In this document: in pieces, positions 25,755-35,590 of the stretch
Position numbering within the stretch: the first letter of the stretch is position 1
How the letters are laid out: each line of letters opens with the position of its first letter
Assembly: GCF_900176485.1 (NCBI RefSeq)
Contig: NZ_FWYD01000027.1
Span: 1-47,410, forward strand
Source: Primorskyibacter flagellatus
GTDB taxonomy: Bacteria > Pseudomonadota > Alphaproteobacteria > Rhodobacterales > Rhodobacteraceae
DNA: 47,410 nt
Reading direction: 5' to 3'
The notes under the pieces: generated by a model
What the model was told of the DNA's origin: nothing
Databases searched by the model: none
Seen by the model: only the letters and a program-made list of their open reading frames with translations
Program-made: the position numbers and the translations under genes

Positions 25755-28139
25755 TTAGTCGTAGTTGCCCTTCACGCGCTCTTTCTTCGGATCGAAATGC
25801 GGGAACGGAACGATGGTGGCTTTCAGGCGCTTCTGTTCGCCATCCAACTGACCAACCTCGATCTGGGTCCCGATTTCCGCGTGCGCAACGTCGATCCGCG
25901 CCAACGCAATGACTTTGCCGAGAACCGGCGATTTCATGGCCGACGTGATTTCGCCGATCTGGGGCTTTCCGACGCGAACGCAGTCACCGGGAACGGGTAC
26001 GATACCGCCTTCCAGATCCAGTCCGACCAGTTTCCGCGACGGTGTCGCCTTGCGACGCTCCAATGCGGCGCGTCCAATGAAATCATCCGTCTTGCTTTTC
26101 AGCGGAACGGTAAAGCCAATGCCAGCTTCCATCGGGTCGGTCTGTTCGTCGAATTCCGATCCGGCAAAAATCAGCCCCGCCTCGATCCGCAGCATGTCCA
26201 GCGCGGCAAGACCGAGCGGGATCATGCCCATCGGCTCGCCGACCTTCCAGATCGCATCGAACACTTCTGTTGCGTCCTTGGGATGGCAGAACACCTCGTA
26301 TCCCAGTTCGCCGGAATAGCCGGTACGGCTGACCACAACGGACGGACCGTTGAATTCATGCAGGCGCCCGATCGTCAATCGGAACCATGCCAGTTCCTCG
26401 ACCGTTGCCTGCTGCGGAGGTGTCCAGATCACCTGTTTCAGAATATCACGCGACAGCGGGCCCTGAACCGCGATGTTGCAAAGATGGTCAGTGGACGCGC
26501 GCACCCAGGCGTTCAATCCGCGCTCGACCGCTTGCTTGCGCAGCCACAGACCGGATTGGTCGTTGCCGCCGATCCAGCGAAAGTTCGTTTCGCCCAGACG
26601 GTAAACGGTGCCGTCGTCGATCATGCCGCCATGTTCATAACACATCGCGGTATAGACAATCCCGCCGACCGACAGTTTCTTGATGTCGCGGGTGACGCAA
26701 AGCTGCATCAGCTCTTCGGCATCCGGGCCGGTGACTTCGTATTTGCGCAGCGGCGACAAATCCATCACCACGGCCTTTTCGCGCGCGGCCCAATATTCGG
26801 CAATGGCACCGTGATTGGTCATCTGGTTTGGCAACCAGTACCCCTGATATTCAGTGAAATCGCGCGTATGGCGCGCAAAACACTCGTGAAATCCTGTCTT
26901 CTTGGTCTCTTCCATATCCGCCTCCGGAGTCTTTCGCCAACCGATAGAGCGGCTGAATTCGTTGCTTTTTTCGTAAGTACGGACCTGAATATCCGTGGGG
27001 TTCCAACCATTTGCCGGGTCCACATCACATGGACAGGCCGTCGAAATGCAGACCAGATCGGTCAGCGCGCGCAACAACACGTAATCCCCCGGACGTGAAT
27101 ACGGGTCATTCATGCTGATCGCATTCGTATCGTCCAGCATCGTGTTGAAGAAGAAGTTGATCGCGGGCCAGCCGCCGCGCGGCCGCACGTCATATTGCGC
27201 CAGTTCGATGTTCATATTGTCTGAACAGTTGACGTGACCCGGATAGCCGAGGTCTTCGTAGTAACGCGCGGTACAGGACAGGCCGAACGTGTCGTGCCGT
27301 CCGACAGTATCGCGGACAATTTCTACAATCCGCTCTTGATCGGAGTTGAAATACTTGGCGAACAGCCCAGGCTCGGGATAGAGCGACCCCACCATCGAGC
27401 GTGTTGTGGTCGGGTCGATTTCACGTTCCAGCCCGCGGTCCAGCGCGCGATGCGAAAACGCCTGAAAATCCGAACATTCCCGGCCCTGCACATCCAGAAC
27501 CTGAATGTACTGGCCCGCGCGGACCTCGTAGGCCTTCGCCTCGCCCGGCAGAATGTTGAAATCCAGCAGCGGATCGGCCAGCGGTTCGGGCGGCAACAAG
27601 CCGCCTTTCACCTCGCCCGGATCGGCGCGTTTCACATAAAGCGCGACTTCGGTCGGTGCCCATTGTTCATGCGGCTCCATCGGTGCGCCGGGTGCGCAGA
27701 CGATCAGCAGGCCATCGGACGTGGCTGTAAATGTCTGGTAATCGCCCGCATGGGACCCGTCTGCGAAAACCACTGTGCCGTCGGCCTTGGCAATGTCGAA
27801 TCCGGCCGCCTCAAGCGCCTTTACAACCTTGGCACCAGAAGGGTCGCCCAGCAACGCCGCCTTCAGACCGGCAGGATCCCGCCCGCCTTTTGCACCGATC
27901 ATTCCGGCATCCGAACTGCCGTCCGGAGAAAAGAAGACCAACTCAACCGGTTGCAGGCCTTCACGGTCCTGTACGGTGATCTCGTCCCCTTTCAATATTC
28001 TGACCGCGCGGCTACCTCCGCCGGGCACCGGATGTCGCTCCACTCCATGCGGCAGGATGGGCAGTCCGGGTGTCACCACGCCGGCACGTTCATAAGGGGT
28101 TTGGAAAATCGGCTTGATAGTCATGTTCATGGAAGTCAT
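25755..28139 (-). CDS. tdm: Trimethylamine N-oxide demethylase
   Basis: Cleaves trimethylamine N-oxide to dimethylamine and formaldehyde. The amino-terminal half is a DUF1989-type metal-binding domain, with conserved cysteines in QGRECSDFQAF, HVNCSDNMN and STACPCDVD. The carboxy-terminal half is a folate-binding GcvT-like domain (SRTGYSGELGYEVFC, DMLRIEAGLIFAG). This domain order is characteristic of Tdm. The longest frame begins at 28292, but its first 51 codons have no ribosome site and look unlike the rest, so I prefer the ATG at 28139 (794 residues); ATGs at 28130 and 28124 are also possible. The gene is divergent from a LysR regulator at 28378. Formaldehyde released here may be captured on tetrahydrofolate. 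Confidence 0.93.
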   Translation of the reverse strand: MTSMNMTIKPIFQTPYERAGVVTPGLPILPHGVERHPVPGGGSRAVRILKGDEITVQDREGLQPVELVFFSPDGSSDAGMIGAKGGRDPAGLKAALLGDPSGAKVVKALEAAGFDIAKADGTVVFADGSHAGDYQTFTATSDGLLIVCAPGAPMEPHEQWAPTEVALYVKRADPGEVKGGLLPPEPLADPLLDFNILPGEAKAYEVRAGQYIQVLDVQGRECSDFQAFSHRALDRGLEREIDPTTTRSMVGSLYPEPGLFAKYFNSDQERIVEIVRDTVGRHDTFGLSCTARYYEDLGYPGHVNCSDNMNIELAQYDVRPRGGWPAINFFFNTMLDDTNAISMNDPYSRPGDYVLLRALTDLVCISTACPCDVDPANGWNPTDIQVRTYEKSNEFSRSIGWRKTPEADMEETKKTGFHECFARHTRDFTEYQGYWLPNQMTNHGAIAEYWAAREKAVVMDLSPLRKYEVTGPDAEELMQLCVTRDIKKLSVGGIVYTAMCYEHGGMIDDGTVYRLGETNFRWIGGNDQSGLWLRKQAVERGLNAWVRASTDHLCNIAVQGPLSRDILKQVIWTPPQQATVEELAWFRLTIGRLHEFNGPSVVVSRTGYSGELGYEVFCHPKDATEVFDAIWKVGEPMGMIPLGLAALDMLRIEAGLIFAGSEFDEQTDPMEAGIGFTVPLKSKTDDFIGRAALERRKATPSRKLVGLDLEGGIVPVPGDCVRVGKPQIGEITSAMKSPVLGKVIALARIDVAHAEIGTQIEVGQLDGEQKRLKATIVPFPHFDPKKERVKGNYD

Positions 28140-28377
28140 CCCACTCGGCATTGGCGGAAGTGAACGTTTCAGGCCCTCTAGGCGTGAAATGGCGTAGATT
28201 TTCGATCCGTCCGAGTCTGCCTCGAACTGGATCTCATACTGCCTCTGAATCTGCTTTTCTTCGAATGTTATTTTGATATTCTCTGCCCGCATTAATTAGC
28301 GCCAGATATACGTTGGCGGCAGCCCTCTGGATGTTAGTCAAGAACGTCGCAACCCCCAACGAAACGGTGGTCGGAAG

Positions 28378-29304
28378 ATGAAAAAAGGCAACCCCGCACT
28401 GCCGCCGCTGGACTATCTGCTGGCGTTCGAAGCAGCGGCGGAACACATGAGTTTCGTCGGCGCATCCAGCAAACTGAACATCAGCGAAACCGCGATCAGC
28501 CGGAAAGTGCGGCTGCTTGAATATCACTATAATGTGCCATTGTTCATGCGCGGCCACCGATCCATCCATCTGACGCCACAGGGCGAACGGTTCTTGAACC
28601 TGATAAAGCCCGCCTTGCAAAGCCTGCGTGACACGTCGCGGCGCATCGTGTCGGAAGACCAGATCAAATCCGTCACACTGGCGGCGACGAATTCGGTCGC
28701 GGCGCTTTGGCTTATGCCGCGCCTACAGGTATTCCGTCGCGACAACCGAAGCATCAAGATCAAGCTTGTTGCCTCGGACGACGATTCGGAATGTCTGAGC
28801 GATACCGTGGATCTGGCAATCCTGCGCGGAAATGCAGAATGGCCAAGCCATGAGGCGCAACATTTATTTGGAGAAACCGTTTTCCCGGTCTGCTCGCCTG
28901 ACTATCTTGCCGCCAATCCGTCAGCATCAAGTCTTGCAGCGTTAGGCGAGCAGGACCTGATAGAAGTGAGTTCGGAACACAAGGAATGGATGAACTGGAA
29001 ATCCTGGGTGTCCGAAGTCGACGCCAGCGGGAGCGAACCGGAACAGGCTGCGCTTTTCAACACATATCCGCTGGCAATACAGGCCGCAGTAGATGGGCTG
29101 GGATTGGCACTTGGCTGGGGCCATCTTGTCGACGGACATCTTGAAAAAGGCACGCTGGTGCGCCCGATGGGTGATTTGCGGGTGCGGACCAACGAAGGAT
29201 ATTACCTGCTTCGTCCCAAGAAAAGGGAACGGTTCGACGAATGCCAGATCGTCGAAAAATGGCTGACCGATGTCGCAGCGGCCTTGCCCAGCTATGCGGA
29301 CTGA
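28378..29304 (+). CDS. LysR-family regulator, GcvA-like
   Basis: A 308-residue protein beginning with PPLDYLLAFEAAAEHMSF, the usual opening of the GcvA/AmpR type. The helix-turn-helix is FVGASSKLNISETAISRKVR, followed by an effector domain with AIQAAVDGLGLALGWG. It is divergent to tdm and co-directional with the mgd operon 111 bases downstream. The likely targets are tdm, mgdABCD or both. GcvA-type regulators often respond to one-carbon or amino-acid signals. Confidence 0.9.
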   Translation: MKKGNPALPPLDYLLAFEAAAEHMSFVGASSKLNISETAISRKVRLLEYHYNVPLFMRGHRSIHLTPQGERFLNLIKPALQSLRDTSRRIVSEDQIKSVTLAATNSVAALWLMPRLQVFRRDNRSIKIKLVASDDDSECLSDTVDLAILRGNAEWPSHEAQHLFGETVFPVCSPDYLAANPSASSLAALGEQDLIEVSSEHKEWMNWKSWVSEVDASGSEPEQAALFNTYPLAIQAAVDGLGLALGWGHLVDGHLEKGTLVRPMGDLRVRTNEGYYLLRPKKRERFDECQIVEKWLTDVAAALPSYAD

Positions 29305-29415
29305 CAGCACAGAAATCTGACAAATGTCGGATTTGAACAGGTGTACGTCCGATCAGAACCTTAACATTTCAGCTGAACGGCTCAATATCGTGTCTCAAAT
29401 GAATGAGGTCGTTCC

Positions 29416-30666
29416 ATGCGGTATTCGGGTCTACGAGTCATCAAGGAAGCTTTGACAGGGCACAAGGGCTGGAAGCCCGCGTGGCGAGATCCTGAGCCTC
29501 AGTCTTCCTATGACTACATCATCATCGGTGGCGGAGGCCACGGGCTGGCCACTGCCTACTACCTGGCCAAGGAATATGGCAAAAGCCGGATTGCTGTTCT
29601 TGAGAAAGGCTGGATCGGTGGCGGCAATGTGGGCCGCAACACCACGATTATCCGGTCGAATTACCTGCTGGATGGCAACGAGCCATTTTATGAGTACTCG
29701 CTGAAACTCTGGGAAGGGCTGGAGCAGGAACTGAACTACAACGCGATGGTCAGCCAGCGCGGGATTCTCAACCTGATCCACACCGATGCACAGCGCGACG
29801 CCTTCACCCGGCGCGGCAATGCGATGATCCTGAACGGTGCCGACGCCGAGATGCTCAGCGTCGATCAGATCAAGGCGCGGTATCCATTCCTGAACTTCGA
29901 CGACGCGCGCTTCCCGATCAAGGGCGGTCTGGCCCAGCATCGTGGCGGCACCGTTCGCCATGACGCCGTGGCCTGGGGCTATGCGCGCGCCGCCGACAGT
30001 CTTGGCGTCGATATCATCCAGAATTGTGAAGTGACCGGCTTTCGCATCGAGAATGGCAGTTGCCTGGGCGTCGAAACCTCGCGCGGGTTCATCGGCGGCA
30101 CCAAGGTTGCCAGTTGCGTCGCGGGATCGTCGTCCCGGCTGATGTCGAAAGCGAACATGCGGCTGCCGATCGAAAGCACCGTGTTGCAGGCCTTTGTCAC
30201 AGAAGGTCTGAAACCGGTCCTGCCCGGCGTCATCACCTACGGCGCGGGTCATTTCTATTGCAGTCAGTCCGACAAGGGCGGGCTGGTATTCGGCGGCGAT
30301 CCAGACGGCTACAACAGCTACGCGCAGCGCGGCAACCTGCCCGTGGTTGAGGATGTCTGCGAAAGCGGCATGGCCTTGATCCCGGCCCTTGGCCGTGCGC
30401 GTTTGCTGCGGATGTGGGGCGGCATCATGGACATGTCGATGGACGGCTCTCCGATCATCGACCGCACCGACATCAACGGGCTCTATTTCAACGGCGGCTG
30501 GTGTTATGGCGGCTTCAAGGCAACGCCGGCATCGGGCATGTGCTACGCCCACCTTCTGGCCACCGACGCCCCGCACGAATTCGCCACCGCATATCGTTTC
30601 GATCGCTTCCGCCGCGGATACATGATCGACGAAAAAGGTATGGGCGCTCAGCCCAACCTGCATTGA
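29416..30666 (+). CDS. mgdA: N-methylglutamate dehydrogenase subunit A (SoxB-like)
   Basis: A 416-residue flavoprotein homologous to the beta subunit of heterotetrameric sarcosine oxidase. The FAD/FMN glycine loop GGGGHG is at residues 38-43 and VRHDAVAWG contains His182, the residue that binds FMN covalently in the family. It oxidises the N-methyl group of its substrate. Because gmaS and mgsABC are in the same island, N-methylglutamate rather than sarcosine is the likely substrate; motifs alone cannot separate the two. It is the first gene of a tight four-gene operon. A second, decayed copy lies at 597-1133. Confidence 0.9.
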   Translation: MRYSGLRVIKEALTGHKGWKPAWRDPEPQSSYDYIIIGGGGHGLATAYYLAKEYGKSRIAVLEKGWIGGGNVGRNTTIIRSNYLLDGNEPFYEYSLKLWEGLEQELNYNAMVSQRGILNLIHTDAQRDAFTRRGNAMILNGADAEMLSVDQIKARYPFLNFDDARFPIKGGLAQHRGGTVRHDAVAWGYARAADSLGVDIIQNCEVTGFRIENGSCLGVETSRGFIGGTKVASCVAGSSSRLMSKANMRLPIESTVLQAFVTEGLKPVLPGVITYGAGHFYCSQSDKGGLVFGGDPDGYNSYAQRGNLPVVEDVCESGMALIPALGRARLLRMWGGIMDMSMDGSPIIDRTDINGLYFNGGWCYGGFKATPASGMCYAHLLATDAPHEFATAYRFDRFRRGYMIDEKGMGAQPNLH

Positions 30667-30679
30667 GGAGCCGTCAGAC

Positions 30680-30967
30680 ATGATTATCAATCACCCTCTT
30701 CTTGGCCCCCGCGACGCGCAGGAATTCACGTTTCTTGGCGATGCTTCTCTGATCGACCGACCCGATTGGGAGGCAGAGAATGCCGCGGAACAGTTCTATG
30801 AATACGCGTATCTGCGCGATAATCCGGCCGGGCTCCACCGCGAGTTGTGGTTTCACGAAACAGGCGACCGATCTTGGCTTGTCGTCACGCGGAACACGCT
30901 GACGCATGAGATCACGGACGTCGAAATGGCCTCCGATGTGGCTCGCAGCAAGGGGCGCAGCAAATGA
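30680..30967 (+). CDS. mgdB: N-methylglutamate dehydrogenase subunit B (SoxD-like)
   Basis: A 95-residue delta-type subunit. The conserved core HRELWFHETGDRSWLVV and NTLTHEITDVE identifies it. In sarcosine oxidase the delta subunit binds zinc through an amino-terminal CPxCG and a cysteine in the HxxGCGRW segment. Here the first reads NHPLLGPRDAQ and the second ETGDRSW, so all those cysteines are absent. The gene has a GAGGAG ribosome site 13 bases after mgdA and overlaps mgdC by ATGA. Confidence 0.85.
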   Translation: MIINHPLLGPRDAQEFTFLGDASLIDRPDWEAENAAEQFYEYAYLRDNPAGLHRELWFHETGDRSWLVVTRNTLTHEITDVEMASDVARSKGRSK

Positions 30968-33930
30968 CCGACAACAAACAGACGAATCGCCTGACCGGCG
31001 GCCAGATTGATACTTCGCGGTCACTGAAATTCAGCTTTGACGGCAAAAACTATGCGGGTCATCCCGGTGATACGCTTGCCTCTGCGCTGCTGGCCAACAA
31101 TGTCCGGCTGATGGGCCGGTCGTTCAAGTATCACCGTCCGCGCGGCGTGCTGACTGCGGGCAGCGAAGAACCCAACGCGCTGGTCGAACTGCGCAGCGGC
31201 GCACGGCAAGAGCCGAACACCCGCGCGACCACGGCGGAACTTTTTGACGGGCTGGAGGCGAAAAGCCAGAATCGTTTTCCATCGCTGAAATTCGACGCCA
31301 TGGCGATCAATGACCGGTTTTCGCATTTTCTGACCGCCGGTTTCTACTACAAAACGTTCATGTGGCCGGCCGCTTTCTGGGAAAAGCTGTATGAGCCGAT
31401 CATCCGCAAGGCCGCAGGGCTTGGTTCACTGTCGTTGCAGGAAGATCCAGATGAATATGACAAGGGTTTTCTGCACTGTGATCTGCTGATCATCGGCGGC
31501 GGACCTTCGGGGCTTGCTGCGGCTCTCCGCTCGGGACGTGCCGGGGCGCAGGTGATCCTTGCCGACGAAGATTTCGTCTTTGGCGGCCGCCTGAATGCCG
31601 AAACCTATGAGATAGGTGACCAGTCCGGACAGGCATGGATCGCAGCCGCCATCGCGGAACTGGAGGCGATGCCGAATGTGCGCTGCATGGCGCGCACTAG
31701 CGTGCTGGGCGCGTTTGACCACGGCATTTACAGCGCGGTGGAGCGTGTCAGCGATCACCTCGCCGTGCCGCCCAAGGGCAAGCCGCGACAGATCCTGTGG
31801 CGCATCTATTCCAAGCGGGCATTGGTCTGCGCGGGGGCGATCGAACGTCCGATCGCGTTCGAAAACAATGACCGCCCCGGCATCATGCTGGCAAGCGCCA
31901 TGCGCGCCTATGCCAATCGCTGGGCCGTGACCGCAGCGCCGCGTGTGGCCGTCTTCACCAATAACGATGACGGGCACCGCACCGCGGTCGATCTGTTGGC
32001 CAAGGGCGTCAAGGTCACAGCCGTGATCGACACCCGCGCGGATGCCCCGCGCATCGCTGATTGCGAGTTGCTGGCGGGTGCGCAGGTCATTGATACCGCG
32101 GGACGTCTGGGCCTGAACTATGTCAAGATCCAGCAGGCCGACGGCAGCGAACGCACCATCGAATGTGGCGCGCTTGGCGTCTCGGGCGGATGGAACCCCA
32201 ATGTTCACATGACTTGCCATCAGCGCGGCCGTCCTGTGTGGAATGACGCAATCGCCGCATTCGTGCCGGGCGACACCGGCACGCCGGGAATGTCCGTCGC
32301 CGGGGCGGCGCAGGGTGACTTTTCAACCGCTGCTGCCTTGCAGACCGGCAGCGATCAGGCCGCAGCGGCCTTGCACGACCTGGGTATTGATGCACCGGCC
32401 ATCGACCTGCCCCAGGCCGAGGATACGCCAGTAAACCTGCAACCGTTCTGGTACGTCAAACACGGAAAGGGCCGCGCTTGGCTGGACCAGCAGAACGATG
32501 TGACCGTCAAGGACGTCAAGCTGGCGCATCAGGAAAACTTCCGCTCGGTCGAACATCTCAAGCGCTATACGACGCTGGGCATGGCCACCGATCAGGGCAA
32601 GACCTCCAATATGGGTGGCCTTGCGATCATGGCCGAGCTTGCGGGCAAATCCATCCCCGAGGTCGGCACGACAATGTTCCGCCCACCCTATACGCCCGTC
32701 CCTATGGGCACGATGGGTGGCCGCGCACGGGGCAAGCATTTCCACCCCGTCCGTGAGACACCAAGCCACAAGTATTCCACCGAGAACAACGCAACCTTTG
32801 TCGAAGTCGGCAACTGGCTGCGCGCGCAATGGTTTACCAAACCCGGTGAAACCCATTGGCGGGAAACTGTAGATCGCGAAGTCAATGCGGTGCGCGGGTC
32901 GGTTGGTGTCTGCGACGTGACCACCTTGGGTAAAATCGACATCCAGGGCACCGATGCGGCGCAGTTTCTGAACAAGGTCTATGCCAACGCATTCGCCAAA
33001 CTGGCGGTCGGCAAGACGCGCTACGGGCTGATGCTGCGCGAAGACGGCATCGCGATGGATGACGGCACCACCGCCCGCCTGGCCGAAGACCAGTTCGTGA
33101 TGACAACGACCACGGCCAATGCGGTCAATGTCTACCGGCATCTTGAATTTGTCCGCCAATGCCTGTTCCCGGACATGGACGTTCAACTGATCTCGACGAC
33201 CGAGGCCTGGGCACAATATGCTGTGGCAGGGCCGAATTCCCGCAAGCTGCTACAAAAGATCGTGGACCCTGAATTCGACATCTCCAACGAAGGGTTCGAG
33301 TTCATGGCCTGTCGCGAGATCACCGTCTGCGGTGGCCTGCGTGCGCGCCTGTTCCGCATCTCCTTCTCCGGCGAGTTGGCGTATGAAATCGCCGTGCCGA
33401 CACGTTATGGCGATGCGCTGTTCCGCAAGATCATGGAAGCGGGCCAAGAATTCGATGTCGTTCCTTACGGCACCGAAGCTCTTGGCGTGATGCGTATCGA
33501 AAAAGGCCACGCCGCAGGCAATGAGCTGAACGGCACGACCACGGCACTGAACCTTGGTATGGGCCGCATGGTGTCCAAGAAGAAAGATAGCATCGGATCC
33601 ACCCTGTCAGAGCGCGAAGGCCTGAACCAGCCGGATGCGCTGATGCTGGTCGGCTTCAAGCCGGTCAACAACGCAGACAAGGTCACGGCCGGCGGTCACC
33701 TGATGACAAAGGGCACGCCAAAGGACGCCGAGCATGATCAGGGTTATATCACCTCCGCCGCCTTCTCTCCGAGCCTCAATTCGTCCATCGGGCTTGGCTT
33801 TCTCAAGGATGGTGGCAACCGTCTTGGCGAAGTCATGATCCTTACGACACCGCTGACAGGGGCTGATGTCGAGGTTGAAGTCGTCAGCGCCCATTTCGTC
33901 GATCCCGAAGGAGAACGGCTCCGTGCATGA
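30964..33930 (+). CDS. mgdC: N-methylglutamate dehydrogenase subunit C (SoxA-like)
   Basis: A 988-residue subunit. The amino-terminal part (about 1-100) is a ferredoxin-like domain typical of SoxA (GDTLASALLANNVRLMGRSF). A pyridine-nucleotide-disulfide-reductase-like domain has GGGPSG at residues 178-183. The carboxy-terminal third is a GcvT-like folate-binding domain (RKLLQKIVDPEFD, FSGELAYEIAVP). The folate domain receives the methylene group, giving 5,10-methylene-tetrahydrofolate. Overlaps on both sides (ATGA, then 8 bases) show tight coupling. Confidence 0.92.
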   Translation: MTDNKQTNRLTGGQIDTSRSLKFSFDGKNYAGHPGDTLASALLANNVRLMGRSFKYHRPRGVLTAGSEEPNALVELRSGARQEPNTRATTAELFDGLEAKSQNRFPSLKFDAMAINDRFSHFLTAGFYYKTFMWPAAFWEKLYEPIIRKAAGLGSLSLQEDPDEYDKGFLHCDLLIIGGGPSGLAAALRSGRAGAQVILADEDFVFGGRLNAETYEIGDQSGQAWIAAAIAELEAMPNVRCMARTSVLGAFDHGIYSAVERVSDHLAVPPKGKPRQILWRIYSKRALVCAGAIERPIAFENNDRPGIMLASAMRAYANRWAVTAAPRVAVFTNNDDGHRTAVDLLAKGVKVTAVIDTRADAPRIADCELLAGAQVIDTAGRLGLNYVKIQQADGSERTIECGALGVSGGWNPNVHMTCHQRGRPVWNDAIAAFVPGDTGTPGMSVAGAAQGDFSTAAALQTGSDQAAAALHDLGIDAPAIDLPQAEDTPVNLQPFWYVKHGKGRAWLDQQNDVTVKDVKLAHQENFRSVEHLKRYTTLGMATDQGKTSNMGGLAIMAELAGKSIPEVGTTMFRPPYTPVPMGTMGGRARGKHFHPVRETPSHKYSTENNATFVEVGNWLRAQWFTKPGETHWRETVDREVNAVRGSVGVCDVTTLGKIDIQGTDAAQFLNKVYANAFAKLAVGKTRYGLMLREDGIAMDDGTTARLAEDQFVMTTTTANAVNVYRHLEFVRQCLFPDMDVQLISTTEAWAQYAVAGPNSRKLLQKIVDPEFDISNEGFEFMACREITVCGGLRARLFRISFSGELAYEIAVPTRYGDALFRKIMEAGQEFDVVPYGTEALGVMRIEKGHAAGNELNGTTTALNLGMGRMVSKKKDSIGSTLSEREGLNQPDALMLVGFKPVNNADKVTAGGHLMTKGTPKDAEHDQGYITSAAFSPSLNSSIGLGFLKDGGNRLGEVMILTTPLTGADVEVEVVSAHFVDPEGERLRA

Positions 33931-34489
33931 TTTGAAACCGCTCACACCGCTTGGCAGCACCACTGCGCAAATCGACAGATTCGCCGGGTTGACCATCTCC
34001 GAATGTCCCGATTGGGCGCTGGCATCCCTTGCCGCCCGACGCGGACGCGAGCAAGACACCGCGACCGCTGCGCAAAACCTGCTTGGCGCGTCATTGCCCG
34101 ATGTCGCCGCCTCTGCGACGAGCGGTGATTTCACCGCGTTCTGGACCGGACCGCAGCAATGGATGATCGAGGCACCGCATGACAGCCACGAAGAACTGGC
34201 AGCAGAGGTCAAATCTGCTGTCGGCGACGCGGCGTCGGTCACCGAACAGACCGATGGCTGGTGCCGATTCGACCTTGAAGGAACGCGCTGCCACGACGTT
34301 CTGGAACGTTTGTGCAACGCGGATACCCGTGCAATGATACAAGGTCAGGTCACGCGAACACGGCTGGAACATCTGGGATGTTTTCTGATCTGCCGCACGA
34401 AAGACGCGCATTTCAGCGTGATCGGTCCGCGTTCATCGGCAGGTTCGATTCATCATGCCCTGACCGTCGCTGCGGCCAGTGCTATTTGA
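33923..34489 (+). CDS. mgdD: N-methylglutamate dehydrogenase subunit D (SoxG-like)
   Basis: A 188-residue gamma-type subunit, distantly related to GcvT, that completes the heterotetramer. The GTG at 33923 lies 5 bases after GAAGGAGAA and overlaps the mgdC stop by 8 bases (GTGCATGA). An ATG 19 codons upstream in the same frame lies well inside mgdC and is unlikely. Conserved features include FWTGPQQWMIEAP and CRFDLEGTRCHDVLERLC. Confidence 0.88.
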   Translation: MHDLKPLTPLGSTTAQIDRFAGLTISECPDWALASLAARRGREQDTATAAQNLLGASLPDVAASATSGDFTAFWTGPQQWMIEAPHDSHEELAAEVKSAVGDAASVTEQTDGWCRFDLEGTRCHDVLERLCNADTRAMIQGQVTRTRLEHLGCFLICRTKDAHFSVIGPRSSAGSIHHALTVAAASAI

Positions 34490-34516
34490 ACGGGGTCACA
34501 GTCAACGGCACCCGCG

Positions 34517-35524
34517 TTAGGTCGAAGGAATCGAGACGTTGTTCTCGACCCGGAACATATTGATGGTCTTTCGATCTTCGCGGGGACTGATGCCGAACGC
34601 ATCCCGGTAATGGCGCGTCATTGGTGCGGCGCTGACATAGCCGACCGCGTTTGCAATTTCCGACATCGTGTCGCGGGAATACAGCACAAGTTGCCGGGCA
34701 GCCTTCATTCGCAGCGCGCGATAATAATGCGACGGGCTTTGGCCAGTGGCCTGCTTGAACACGCGTTCAAGCTGACGGGTCGAAACACCAACTGTCTGCG
34801 CAACATCGTCCAGCCCGACCGGGTCCTGAATATGATCGGCAAATATCTCGACAGCTTGCGCCACGGCGGGCGGCAACATATCGGATGTGCTTTGCTTTCC
34901 GACAGTCGGAATTTTCTGCCGAACCCCTGCCCCACGCACAAGCGGATGCTGGAACCAGCAGGCCACTTCGGTTGTAACCTCTTCGCCAAGCCGTTCTTCG
35001 ATCAGATGCAACATCAGATCGAACGCTGCGGCCGATCCTGAAACGGTCAGACGCCCCCGATCTATATTGATCACGTCGTCGGTCATGACATGGTCAGGAA
35101 ACTCGGCAGCGAATGCCGCTTCGTAGCACCAGTGAACGCTACATTTGTAGCCCGATAAAAGCCCCGAACGTGCCAGAGGGAAAACGCCTCCGCTGATACT
35201 GCCCATATGCACGCCATGCCGCGCCAGACGCCGCAAGTGGCCATCTGATGCCTTTTTATCCACGAACCGTGATTGCGGGCTGCTGAGCAGGAAGAGGAAA
35301 TCCAGCTCCGCCGCCTGGTCCAATGAGGAGTCCGGGTCAAACCCGACATCCGCACTTGACGACACCCGAGACCCTGTCTCGGAAAATAGTAGCCAGGAAA
35401 AGGCCTTTTCTCCCGCGATTTCATTCGCGGCCCGCAACGGTTCTATTGCAGATGTCAGACAGGCCATCGGAAAACCGGGATAGATCAAGAACCCCAATGA
35501 CGTTGATTTGTTGGTACCATTCAT
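34517..35524 (-). CDS. GlxA-family AraC-type transcriptional regulator
   Basis: A 335-residue protein. An amino-terminal DJ-1/PfpI-like domain (GFLIYPGFPMACLTSAIEPL, about residues 10-180) is followed by an AraC double helix-turn-helix (GLDDVAQTVGVSTRQLERVF, MSEIANAVGYVSAAPMTRHY). GlxA-type regulators such as GbdR and SouR sense betaine, dimethylglycine, sarcosine or carnitine, so control of mgdABCD (which ends 28 bases away, convergent) or of the divergent XRE-cupin gene is reasonable. The substrate link is family knowledge plus context. Confidence 0.9.
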   Translation of the reverse strand: MNGTNKSTSLGFLIYPGFPMACLTSAIEPLRAANEIAGEKAFSWLLFSETGSRVSSSADVGFDPDSSLDQAAELDFLFLLSSPQSRFVDKKASDGHLRRLARHGVHMGSISGGVFPLARSGLLSGYKCSVHWCYEAAFAAEFPDHVMTDDVINIDRGRLTVSGSAAAFDLMLHLIEERLGEEVTTEVACWFQHPLVRGAGVRQKIPTVGKQSTSDMLPPAVAQAVEIFADHIQDPVGLDDVAQTVGVSTRQLERVFKQATGQSPSHYYRALRMKAARQLVLYSRDTMSEIANAVGYVSAAPMTRHYRDAFGISPREDRKTINMFRVENNVSIPST

Positions 35525-35590
35525 GGCTGCTACCTGTGTGCATAATGCCAGCGCAATCTATTGTGCGCCGGTCTGCGGTTGAAGCAGATT

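Noticed and set aside
25797-27098. Plus-strand ORF of 433 codons
   Set aside because: It is antisense to tdm and shows no recognisable domain.
29431-30690. Minus-strand ORF of 419 codons
   Set aside because: It mirrors mgdA; the real gene has conserved flavin motifs.
29416-34489. Annotation as heterotetrameric sarcosine oxidase (soxBDAG)
   Set aside because: The subunits are homologous, but gmaS and mgsABC in the same island make N-methylglutamate the more likely substrate. Sarcosine activity is not excluded.
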